Source: DASPKX01 sp035627835 (GTDB lineage Bacteria > Verrucomicrobiota > Verrucomicrobiia > Limisphaerales > SXQI01). From it: a stretch of DNA of 64,000 nucleotides. The translations under genes were made by a program, and so were the position numbers. The notes under the pieces were generated by a model. That model was not told the DNA's origin and made no database searches. It saw only the letters and a program-made list of their open reading frames with translations. The stretch's first letter is position 1. Each line of letters starts with the position of its first letter. Positions 17,265 to 25,219 of the stretch are shown here, in pieces. The DNA lies in contig DASPKX010000079.1 of NCBI GenBank assembly GCA_035627835.1, positions 32,736 through 96,735 on the forward strand, in the 5' to 3' direction.

Positions 17265-19208
17265 TTATTGGCGAATGAGAATCACGCGATAGTAGTTGTG
17301 CCGGGTTGAGCTTTGGCCAACCACGGTAGATGCGCTGGCAGCGCTCGCAAAGTGAGCCCCTCCGACGTTCGCCCATGAGCGGAGGTCAGCGGAAGCTTGC
17401 ACCTGGTAAATGGAACCAGGAATGGTGTTCCACGACAGCCGCACACCAGCAGCGCTGGGCGACACAGCCACACGCAAGACGCTTTGTGGGTCGCGCGGAT
17501 CCGTTCCGGCATACAACTCTTGAAGGTTGCTGGCGCCATCAAGATCCGAATCTGTCATGCCGTTGGGTGGAGTCGGGACTCCAGGCCAGAATCTGCTCTG
17601 CCAGTCGTCGGGGAGCCCGTCATTATTCAAGTCCTCATCCCATGTTGTGGCGGACGCCGGTGCGGATGCGGGTGAGGTCCGCCCGTCCGCCAGCATGTAT
17701 TTCAGCCGAACGGTGTGCGTGCTCGCTGGCGCCAGGCCAGTGATCAAGTAAGAAGTCCCTGCAACCTCAACAGGAGCGCGGTTATCCACCTGCACGATAT
17801 ACTTCGAGATGTTCAAGCCGGACAAAGGAGGCCACGCAACATTGATCCTTGTCTGAGTAAGGGCCGTCAGGAACGGAGCAGATGGCGCCGCCAACGGCAG
17901 TGATGTTGGGTGGTAGCGACGGGCCGCTAACTCAAAGCTGGCGGTGCCGCCCATGAACGTGGACCAGACGACCAGGAACCGGTTGTCAGAAGTTGACGCA
18001 ACAACGGGATGCACCTGGCGACTGCGAAAGCGCTCATTCACCTGGAAATCCTGGCCGGAAAATTCCAAGTCTGTGTTCAGAAAGCGACCGAACACCCCAT
18101 CAAGATCACCGTCCTGACCCACCGTGGTCCAAACAACGATCAGCTTGTCACCCAATGTTGCCAAACGCGGAGCGTATTGAGCATTCAGGCGATACGAGTT
18201 CACGCAGACGGCCGCTTCCTGCTTAGGCTGTGCCCCGCTGGTGAACCCGCGAGCGAAGATGTCCCAGCTATTGGGATCGCGTTTAGCCTCACTCTTAACC
18301 TCCACCGCAATCTGCCCGCCGATGTTGCGGGGGGTTTGGGATTTGGTCGGCTTGGCTTTCTGGCTCCAGGCGATGACAAAGGAGCCATCCGCAGCTCGGG
18401 AAATCGATGGATTCGCGCACAAAGCAGCATGTGTGCTTACCTTGAACTCAAGTCCAGAAGGAGCGCCCGCGGCGGTCCAAACCCGTGCGTAGACATCCAC
18501 GTTGAAGCCAGCGGAAACGGAGCCTGACTCATGGATCCAGGTCACGAGGTATCCACCGTCGTTCAATGCTAAAAGTGCGGGGGTGCGTTGATTCAGCGCG
18601 CTGACAGAATTGACGCGCGTTTCAGAGCCGATTTTTGCGCCATTGCGGTCGATGCGCTGGCTGTAAACGCCCTGCATGCTTCCGTCCTGCCCGTCCGCGC
18701 TCCAAACGACAACAAATGTTCCGTCGTTTAGAGCTTCGATGTCGGGGGTGCTTTTGGTGTGGGCGGTGTCAGTGCTGACCGTAAATTCATCGCCCAGAAA
18801 CCCGCGGGAGTTGATGGCGCGGCCGACAATGTTTGAGCCTTTGCTCAACCAGATGAAGACTGTGGACCCGTCTGGCAAAATGGCCACTTTTGCAGACTCT
18901 TGTTGGCCATCCTCCACTTGATTCACCTTGAACGGGGAATACACGCCCGTGAGGGTCTGATCGATCCGTTGAGCAGAAATGCCCAGGCCGTCCGCATCGG
19001 TTGCATTGTCTTCCCAAACGATATACCCACGAGATTCGTTGAGGGCCACGTCCGGGAACACCTGGTCGCCGGGCAGGGGCAAGGAGCCCAGGACGCGGTA
19101 TTCGGAGCCTTGGGGACCATAGGTGCCCTGGGCGGTTGCCAGCATTGGCGCAGCCGCTAGACATGCGCAGACGGCAAGCCTCCGGCAGGCGCTCAGTAAG
19201 GACGACAT
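17265..19208 (-). CDS. Secreted beta-propeller-like / FN3 / TSP3 protein with terminal module
   Basis: 647 residues from ATG 19208, chosen because a signal peptide follows (LLSACRRLAVCACLAAAPMLATAQG); the open frame extends to 19322. Repeats such as GTFVVVWSADGQDGSMQGVY, GSFVIAWSQ, KLIVVWTTVGQDGDLDGVFG and RFLVVWSTF suggest a six- or seven-bladed beta-propeller over about 30-440. An FN3-like domain (INVAWPPLSGLNISKYIVQVD) follows, then a calcium-binding TSP3-like stretch (DSDLDGASNLQELYAGTDPRD) and the terminal module (YQVQASADLRSWANV ... YYRVILIRQ). First gene of the secreted-protein operon. Exported; ligand or partner unknown. Confidence 0.8.
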   Translation of the reverse strand: MSSLLSACRRLAVCACLAAAPMLATAQGTYGPQGSEYRVLGSLPLPGDQVFPDVALNESRGYIVWEDNATDADGLGISAQRIDQTLTGVYSPFKVNQVEDGQQESAKVAILPDGSTVFIWLSKGSNIVGRAINSRGFLGDEFTVSTDTAHTKSTPDIEALNDGTFVVVWSADGQDGSMQGVYSQRIDRNGAKIGSETRVNSVSALNQRTPALLALNDGGYLVTWIHESGSVSAGFNVDVYARVWTAAGAPSGLEFKVSTHAALCANPSISRAADGSFVIAWSQKAKPTKSQTPRNIGGQIAVEVKSEAKRDPNSWDIFARGFTSGAQPKQEAAVCVNSYRLNAQYAPRLATLGDKLIVVWTTVGQDGDLDGVFGRFLNTDLEFSGQDFQVNERFRSRQVHPVVASTSDNRFLVVWSTFMGGTASFELAARRYHPTSLPLAAPSAPFLTALTQTRINVAWPPLSGLNISKYIVQVDNRAPVEVAGTSYLITGLAPASTHTVRLKYMLADGRTSPASAPASATTWDEDLNNDGLPDDWQSRFWPGVPTPPNGMTDSDLDGASNLQELYAGTDPRDPQSVLRVAVSPSAAGVRLSWNTIPGSIYQVQASADLRSWANVGGAHFASAASASTVVGQSSTRHNYYRVILIRQ

Positions 19209-19391
19209 AAGATTTGGAGCTTCTATCAAAGCAGTATTCGTTTGTCTATGTTTTCTTCCAGTTGAGCCCGAAAGATTTCCGACGCAAATTGCGCCTGAAT
19301 TCACCTCAGTTTTTCGGCTCATTTTCTGTCCTAAAATCTCATCGTTTGACGGGAAGCAATCTGGTTTCCAGCATGTTCACTGCCAACCAGC

Positions 19392-20423
19392 TCACATCAG
19401 CTCCCGCTGCGGCCCGGCGCTCTTGGTTAATTCTTCCAACAGTGTGCGGAAGCCGCACCGTTCATAAAATTCACGCAGCTTCTCGTATTCACCCTCGCGC
19501 ACCTTGTAATTCTCCAGCCGCAGGTCGCAGCTGATGTCAAAGCGCAGCTTTACAATCTCAATGTTACGGCGCACCGCTTGCTCGGCGGTCACCAGGGCGA
19601 GGCGGATCTTGTCTGGCTTCACCTCGCTCAAGCGGGAGTAGATCCCGTCGATCGATCCGAATTGCGCGAGCAATCCTGCGGCGGTTTTGCCGCCAACACC
19701 CGGAACGCCCGGTATGTTGTCCACGCTGTCCCCCAGCAAAGCGAGGTAATCCACAATCTGCTTTGGCGAGACTTGCATCTTTGCGCGGACTTGCTCCTCG
19801 AACCACAAAGTCTCGGTTTTGTCGTTAGGATTCAGCAGCCCGATCTTGTGATCCTCAACGAGCTGCATGAAATCCTTGTCTGAGCTTGCGATGATCACTC
19901 GCGCGCCACTTTCCGCCGAGCTGCGGGCCAATGTGGCTATGCAATCGTCGGCCTCGATTCCTTCCAATGTCACCGAAGGAATGCGACTGGCTTGAAGCCA
20001 CTGCTCGATTTCAATGATCTGCCGCTCCAGGTCGGAGGGCATCGGAGGGCGCTGCGCTTTGTAATCCGGCAGCGCTTCCATGCGCTCTTTGGCTAGGCCG
20101 CCATCCCAGATCACGACAACGTGGGTGGGCTTTAACCAACTCCGCACCTTCCCCAGCATGCGGATAAACCCGTAGATGGCATTTGTGCCAAGCCCGGTAG
20201 CAGGAGAGTTGAGCTGGCGGATCGCGTAGAACGCGCGGTAGGCATAAGCATGCCCATCGACGATCAGCAATGTTTCCTTCAGCTCATTCATTGGCGGAAC
20301 TTCAGCATCAAACTCAGCCAGAGCTGGTGCGCCGCCGCGTTGCCCACCCAACAGAGGGCGAACATTGCGCGTGGCGGCGCCACCAGCGCCAAACTCAAGT
20401 TGCAGGCCTGGCTGAATCGCCAT
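19392..20423 (-). CDS. Stand-alone 5'-3' exonuclease / flap endonuclease (PolA N-domain type)
   Basis: Belongs to the PIN-fold 5'-3' exonuclease family seen at the N-terminus of DNA polymerase I, here without a polymerase. From about residue 45 it reads MNELKETLLIVDGHAYAYRAFYA, then ADDCIATLA with metal-binding acids, SSDKDFMQLVED, DYLALLGDSVDNIPGVPGVGGKTAAGLL (helix-hairpin-helix and metal ligands) and a C-terminal helical part. By family it trims 5' flaps and RNA primers. Start: ATG 20423 has a good AGAAGAG ribosome site but adds 44 residues not typical of the family; ATG 20291 matches homologue N-termini. It lies 30 bases after the secretin gene, an unusual neighbour for a repair enzyme. 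Confidence 0.88.
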   Translation of the reverse strand: MAIQPGLQLEFGAGGAATRNVRPLLGGQRGGAPALAEFDAEVPPMNELKETLLIVDGHAYAYRAFYAIRQLNSPATGLGTNAIYGFIRMLGKVRSWLKPTHVVVIWDGGLAKERMEALPDYKAQRPPMPSDLERQIIEIEQWLQASRIPSVTLEGIEADDCIATLARSSAESGARVIIASSDKDFMQLVEDHKIGLLNPNDKTETLWFEEQVRAKMQVSPKQIVDYLALLGDSVDNIPGVPGVGGKTAAGLLAQFGSIDGIYSRLSEVKPDKIRLALVTAEQAVRRNIEIVKLRFDISCDLRLENYKVREGEYEKLREFYERCGFRTLLEELTKSAGPQRELM

Positions 20424-20453
20424 AGCACGCTCTTCTGGCTGAGAGCCGCGACC

Positions 20454-23348
20454 TTAAGGGGTCGTGGTTGTGGTCGTCCCGCTCGACTGCGTGCTCAAGC
20501 TCGCATTCGGGTCGTAAGGGAGGTTGTCTGGATCATGCACGCGGTTGCCTGCAGGATCGATGATGGTCGGTGTGACGAAGATCACGAGGTTCTTCTTCAC
20601 CGTCGATTGAGATTCGCTGCGGAAGAAACGACCCACCAACGGGATGTCACCCAGCACAGGAACCTTGTCCTTGGCTTTGCGGACGTCTTCGGAGATCAAG
20701 CCGCCGAGAACGATCGTTTGGCCGTCCCAAACATTCGCTGATGTAACGACCTGGCGAATGCGGAAGCGAGGCAGCGGGAGCGCTGCGCGAAGGACGTTGC
20801 CCGAGACGTTGCCGACCACCTGAACGGATGGAACGAACACGCCTGGATCGTCGTAACCGAGGAATTCAGTGATCGTTGGGATGATGGTCATCTGCACGGT
20901 GTGGCCGTCAGCCGAGACGTAAGGAATAACGTCCAGTGTAGGGCCGATTGGCACAGAGAGAACGGTATACGTTGTGGTTGCGCCACCGCCTGCGCCGGTT
21001 CCCGTCAAACCACCACCGCCACCGACAGCAGCCTGCGCGTTCACACCAGCAACGATTGTTGGCACGTCAATGACCTGCACCTGGGCTTGGCGACCGCTGG
21101 TGGTCGTCACACGGGGCGAGGACAGAAGATCAACACCGCCGCGTTGCTCAAGAGCACGGACGACCAGGCGGAATTGTGGATCGGTAAGAATGCCAGTGAT
21201 CGTGGCAACCTCAGGAATTGACGCATCATCATTCGCGCCGAGCGGGCGAACCGTATTGCGCAATCCGGTGGTCAAACGCTGGTCATTCGCGCTTGGGAAC
21301 GCGGATGGAATCCCGAACTGGCCTGGGAACACACCTGCCGGATTCGCCGGGCTGGGTGAGCCAGAGAAGGATGGAGCAGAGCCACCTTGCAGGCCGATAG
21401 CGCCGCCATGCATCAGGGTGTTGCCAAGCAACCAGTCGAATCCGAGAGCCTTGCTGTCGCTTTGGCTAATTTCCGTGAAGCGAGCTTCGATGGTGACCTG
21501 CGGAGCGGCTTCGTTTAGCGCTTGAATGGCGCCATCGATAATATCCAGATCCTGCATGGTTGCCCGAACGAACAGCACACCTGTGCGGTCGTTGAAGAAG
21601 AGCGCCTTCTGTGGAGGTGTGCTGACGCCCGCGATGCCGACGCCGCCGCCAGCGCCGAAACCACCACCAACACCAGCGACGTTCGTCGCAAAATCAACGC
21701 CAGCCGCAACGAAGAACGCGCGGACAACGTCTTGAATATTTTGCGCTAGGTTGGTGCGAGTCACCGCGGAGATGCCGATGCCAGTTTGGCCACCAGCTCC
21801 ACCGAGCGCGCCACCACCGCCGCCACCGCCGCCGACGCCACCCTGGGTTCCGCCGCCACCCAGGCCGCTCAAGTCAACACGTGGGAAATTGAAAACGCCT
21901 TGGCCGCCTTGGCCGCCGCCACCGCCACCACCGCCCCCACCGCCGCCAGCCCCACCACCGGCGCCGCCTGCGCCACCAGTGCCGAGCGGGAACCCAGTCA
22001 CAGCTTCAAGACCTTGCACGAAGGTGTTTGGATCAACCTTGAAGCGACGGGTATGCAGTTGGAGCTGCTCCTGAGTGCGCTGGCTGAACACGATGCCGTA
22101 ATCCTCGATCGAATATTTGAGCAGCGCCGTCTGAGGCTGCTCTGCTGGTGGGCGCGCCACCTTCATGAGAATTTCCAACACATCCACGAGACGGACGTTC
22201 CGGAGAGGAGGATCGACTTTGACAGTGAACTCCTCGACCACGATTGGGCGTTCCTGAGACGCCGCTGGCGCAACGGGAAGGCCGGTCACTGGGTCCACCG
22301 CGCCGAAGCCGCCGCCAGGAAACCCGCCACCGCCGAACTGACCGCCAGCCGCAGCTGCTGCTGCCGCCGCTTGAAGGATAGCGGTTGGGCGATCCAACGT
22401 GGAAGTGATCACAAAGTTCACACCGCGCTTCTCTGGGTCGCGTTTCCGCACTTCGGTGGAGAGTTCCTTAATAGCTTCAGAAAGAGTCACGTCGCCGGGG
22501 ATGTAGAACTCGTCCAGAACGATCTGGTTGAGCTTGTAAGCAATGGCTTGGCGACCGTTGCCAGTATAAATCGTGTTCGTGCGCGCAAAAGGATTGCTCG
22601 TCGGCAATTTTTCACGCGAGTTGGGTGCATTCCACGCCTGGCCGATTTCGACAAGAGAGTCCTTAACAAAGATTTCCCGCTTGCGAGCTTCCTGCTCGAA
22701 ACGGCGCTCTTTGATCAAGCTGAGGTAGTAGAAAGCAGCTGGGTGCTCAGGATCTTCCTTAACCGCCTGGCGGAGCTTGGCTTCTGCTTCGTCCAGCTTG
22801 CCCATTTCAATGAGCAGGTTGGCGTCTTGAACCAGCGTGGAGGTCTTCACGCGTTCGGCGCGAACCTCAGGAATCCGCGCAGCCACTTCAGGGCTAGGCA
22901 CCTTGCCGCGGGTTTCTTCAATGCGGCGGGCTATCTCTGCCTTTAGTTTCTGCAAGTTTGGATCGCGCGGCTGAATGCGAAGCGCGCGGCTCACCTGCGC
23001 GTCAGCTTCAGCCAACTCGCCGCGGTCGAGCGCCCGGCGAGCCAAAGTGGCGCGGGTGTCCACAAAGCCGCGGATCGTTTGCTCGCGCTCACGCTCAATT
23101 CGAGTGCCGATGCGTTCAACAAGATCCCAGGCTTTTTCAAAGAGCTGCGCGGCGGAGGAGAGATCCCCTTTCAGGCGCGCGGCCTCTGCTTGCTCGAGAG
23201 TTTGACGGAGTTCGATGGTCTGAGCCTGACGGCGAACCGCTTCTTCATTGGCAATTTGCGCGGCTGGGTTGGCCTGCGCAAAGGTCCTGGGCGCGCCCGC
23301 CCCGGCAAGAAGAAGGACGATCAGTGTGGTAGTCGCTGCTTTGATCAT
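20454..23348 (-). CDS. pilQ: Type IV pilus-like outer-membrane secretin, Amuc_1098 type
   Basis: 964 residues with a signal peptide (about 1-24) and an N-terminal coiled, TPR-like region (35-230: EAARLKGDLSSAAQLFEKAW, KLDEAEAKLRQAVKEDPEHP). Secretin N-domains follow (TLSEAIKELSTEV, LRNVRLVDVLEILM, and TGVLFVRATMQDLDIIDGAI), and then the secretin core from about 612 (VTIEARFTEISQSDSKALGFD) with the signature VPVLGDIPLVGRFFRS near 894. Very Gly-rich stretches at about 329-363 and 453-520 separate the domains. The secretin forms the outer-membrane gate for a pilus or pseudopilus. Its position after the PilM-, Amuc_1100- and Amuc_1099-like genes fits the Akkermansia gene set. Confidence 0.9.
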   Translation of the reverse strand: MIKAATTTLIVLLLAGAGAPRTFAQANPAAQIANEEAVRRQAQTIELRQTLEQAEAARLKGDLSSAAQLFEKAWDLVERIGTRIEREREQTIRGFVDTRATLARRALDRGELAEADAQVSRALRIQPRDPNLQKLKAEIARRIEETRGKVPSPEVAARIPEVRAERVKTSTLVQDANLLIEMGKLDEAEAKLRQAVKEDPEHPAAFYYLSLIKERRFEQEARKREIFVKDSLVEIGQAWNAPNSREKLPTSNPFARTNTIYTGNGRQAIAYKLNQIVLDEFYIPGDVTLSEAIKELSTEVRKRDPEKRGVNFVITSTLDRPTAILQAAAAAAAAGGQFGGGGFPGGGFGAVDPVTGLPVAPAASQERPIVVEEFTVKVDPPLRNVRLVDVLEILMKVARPPAEQPQTALLKYSIEDYGIVFSQRTQEQLQLHTRRFKVDPNTFVQGLEAVTGFPLGTGGAGGAGGGAGGGGGGGGGGGGQGGQGVFNFPRVDLSGLGGGGTQGGVGGGGGGGGALGGAGGQTGIGISAVTRTNLAQNIQDVVRAFFVAAGVDFATNVAGVGGGFGAGGGVGIAGVSTPPQKALFFNDRTGVLFVRATMQDLDIIDGAIQALNEAAPQVTIEARFTEISQSDSKALGFDWLLGNTLMHGGAIGLQGGSAPSFSGSPSPANPAGVFPGQFGIPSAFPSANDQRLTTGLRNTVRPLGANDDASIPEVATITGILTDPQFRLVVRALEQRGGVDLLSSPRVTTTSGRQAQVQVIDVPTIVAGVNAQAAVGGGGGLTGTGAGGGATTTYTVLSVPIGPTLDVIPYVSADGHTVQMTIIPTITEFLGYDDPGVFVPSVQVVGNVSGNVLRAALPLPRFRIRQVVTSANVWDGQTIVLGGLISEDVRKAKDKVPVLGDIPLVGRFFRSESQSTVKKNLVIFVTPTIIDPAGNRVHDPDNLPYDPNASLSTQSSGTTTTTTP

Positions 23349-23380
23349 GGGTTTTTTCGACGCGCAAAAGCGCTTAAAAT

Positions 23381-24217
23381 CTATTTGTTCGAAGAGGCTG
23401 CATTCGTGTCAGCGCCCGCTCTGGCATTTGGGTCAAAACGTCTAACGGTTTGTTTCTGATTGGAACTGGCGGACAATACAACTTCGCGTTCGTTGATGGC
23501 AACGATATTGTAAGTCTCGTCACCAAAGGTGAGTTTGTCCCCTTTGCGCACTCCTTTGCGAGGCGTTTTGGTCGGCTCATAAACGAGGTCCGCCGCAAAG
23601 CCAACGATCCGCTCGTACGGTTTTTGCGCGCTGATGGTGATGGGGTCACGTTCCTTGTTTAGTAGCACTTGCAGCGCCACAGGGTTGGCCGGGTCGGGCC
23701 CTTGCACGTCGCGAACCTGAATTTCATTCTCTCGACCGAAACGCGAGGTCTGCCCTTTGGCCAGCAGCCTCTTGTCCGGCGCCGGTTTCTCAAGCTCGTT
23801 CAACACGGAGATTTCATAGCGGACTGGATCCCCTATGGCCCTCTCGTAGGCAATCACGAACCGGAGGGGCTGGATGTTGGACACAGTGACTGCTTGCGCG
23901 CCAATCTCGTCACCAGTCGAAACTTTCATCACACCACCGTCTGGACGACGCAGCCAACGAACGGGATTAAAAACATTGTGCTGCAGGGCCAACTGGACGT
24001 CATTGTTCGTTTGGGCGCGCTTAACGACCAGCGCGTTCGTCGAAAGGTCCGTCGGCTGAAATTTGTTAACGCGATCACCGAACCATTGCTGGCGCTGCTC
24101 CTCGAGCCGGCCACGCTCCTCGGAGAGCTGCATGGGCATGAGCGCGGCGGCCGCCGCGCCGCCGAGCAGCACGAGGCTCAGAATGATCTTCTCGTAATGT
24201 TTCTTTAAAAAATCCAT
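23381..24217 (-). CDS. Amuc_1099-family pilus-associated protein
   Basis: 278 residues: a short cytoplasmic start, one membrane segment (IILSLVLLGGAAAAALMPM, about 11-29), then a coiled linker (SEERGRLEEQRQQWFGDRVN) and a periplasmic part made of two similar beta-rich regions, one around YEISVLNELEKPAPDKRLL and one near KGDKLTFGDETYNIVAINE. The second resembles the PilP-like beta domain that contacts the secretin. Identification as the Amuc_1099 type rests on gene order (between the Amuc_1100-like and secretin genes) and topology; I cannot align it here. Ten bases separate it from the upstream gene and 32 from pilQ. Confidence 0.7.
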   Translation of the reverse strand: MDFLKKHYEKIILSLVLLGGAAAAALMPMQLSEERGRLEEQRQQWFGDRVNKFQPTDLSTNALVVKRAQTNNDVQLALQHNVFNPVRWLRRPDGGVMKVSTGDEIGAQAVTVSNIQPLRFVIAYERAIGDPVRYEISVLNELEKPAPDKRLLAKGQTSRFGRENEIQVRDVQGPDPANPVALQVLLNKERDPITISAQKPYERIVGFAADLVYEPTKTPRKGVRKGDKLTFGDETYNIVAINEREVVLSASSNQKQTVRRFDPNARAGADTNAASSNK

Positions 24218-24227
24218 GAGACTCCAG

Positions 24228-25214
24228 TTATTGCACAGGGGCCGCTGAAGGATCGCCTTCCGGCGCGGGGGTCGCCGCTGCCATCGTGGCGCTTGGCGGC
24301 CGCAACTTCACCACTTCAACGATGATGGTGAACTTGAGTTTGCTTTCGTCCAAAATCGTTGTGAGCCCGTTCCGGGTGACGGGCCGCTGCGGCGCCTGAG
24401 CCACTGGGGGTGGCGCCATTGGGCGGCCATAGCGGTTGGCCAAACCACCAGCCATGGGGGTGACCTGCGCCTCCGCGGTTGCAGTTGCGCCCATCTTATC
24501 CACGGCCACGGACTTGACGATGTAACACTGCTTGGCGTTGACCAACCCTTCAAGCACAGCTTCCAATTCGGAGGTGAATCCACTGAAGCTGACCTCATAC
24601 GGCATGATGACCGCCCACTCGTTCGTTTCGCCTTTGCGGGCGTGATAATCGGTCGAGCCGAGGCTGTCCTCAGTGGCCACCGGCACGCGCTTCATATTGA
24701 TGATAGCGTGCACCTTGGAATTATACAGAACCCGCGTGAGGGCTGCGATGTCGTCCAACTGCGCCGCGAGCGCATCGACATTCTTCGGATTAAAACTCAC
24801 GACGGCGCGTTGCGCGGCAAAGGTGAACCAATAATCTTTGGTTGGAAGAGAGATCCCAAGGCGGTCAGCTTCGGCCTGCAGCCCAGCCACAGTGGTGTCC
24901 AGCAGCAAGCGGAACTGCTGATTGTTGATGCTGTTGGTGTTCACCATCGTGAACTCCTGGCGAACCTCCGACACGAAAGCGTCGAGCTTCTTCACTTCCT
25001 CCCGCGCGGCGCTGATGTTGTCCACCTTGTCCGTGCCAGGATGCACCGGGCGGTTGATCAGCTCGTTGAAGGCGGCGGTTTGAGCGCCAAGCTCCTCTGT
25101 CACAGCCGCGTTTGCGCTGCGCTTGCTCAACAGGAAAACCACCGCCACGGCCAGCAAAGCCAGTGCGACTGCCCCGCCGATGACGAGGTAAAGATTACGT
25201 TTTATCCAGCCCAT
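24228..25214 (-). CDS. Amuc_1100-family pilus-like protein (PilO/PilN-like)
   Basis: 328 residues, bitopic: MGWIKRNLYLVIGGAVALALLAVAVVFLL gives one membrane helix (about 8-30), followed by a long coiled coil (40-125) and an alpha/beta periplasmic region with VSFNPKNVDALAAQLDDI and VSFSGFTSELEAVLEGLVNA, the two ferredoxin-like folds of PilO/PilN relatives. The C-terminus is Pro/Ala-rich. Placement between a PilM-type gene and an Amuc_1099-like gene matches the A. muciniphila locus, where Amuc_1100 is a well-known outer-surface protein that signals to host cells. In this presumably environmental organism a role in pilus assembly is the simpler inference. Confidence 0.8.
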   Translation of the reverse strand: MGWIKRNLYLVIGGAVALALLAVAVVFLLSKRSANAAVTEELGAQTAAFNELINRPVHPGTDKVDNISAAREEVKKLDAFVSEVRQEFTMVNTNSINNQQFRLLLDTTVAGLQAEADRLGISLPTKDYWFTFAAQRAVVSFNPKNVDALAAQLDDIAALTRVLYNSKVHAIINMKRVPVATEDSLGSTDYHARKGETNEWAVIMPYEVSFSGFTSELEAVLEGLVNAKQCYIVKSVAVDKMGATATAEAQVTPMAGGLANRYGRPMAPPPVAQAPQRPVTRNGLTTILDESKLKFTIIVEVVKLRPPSATMAAATPAPEGDPSAAPVQ

Positions 25215-25219
25215 ACTAC

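Noticed and set aside
11367..19208. Secreted proteins as exosortase substrates (PEP-CTERM)
   Set aside because: None ends in a VPEP-type motif, hydrophobic helix and basic cluster; all end in a polar (Y/F)YR-like strand or another polar tail.
21790..21990. Repeated GCC/ACC-type triplets resembling a CRISPR-like or tandem repeat array
   Set aside because: They encode Gly-rich linkers in frame in the secretin; there are no evenly spaced direct repeats with unique spacers.
21786..22946. A 386-codon open frame opposite the secretin gene
   Set aside because: It reflects the Gly-rich coding of pilQ on the other strand; its translation is Ala/Thr-rich and shows no domain.
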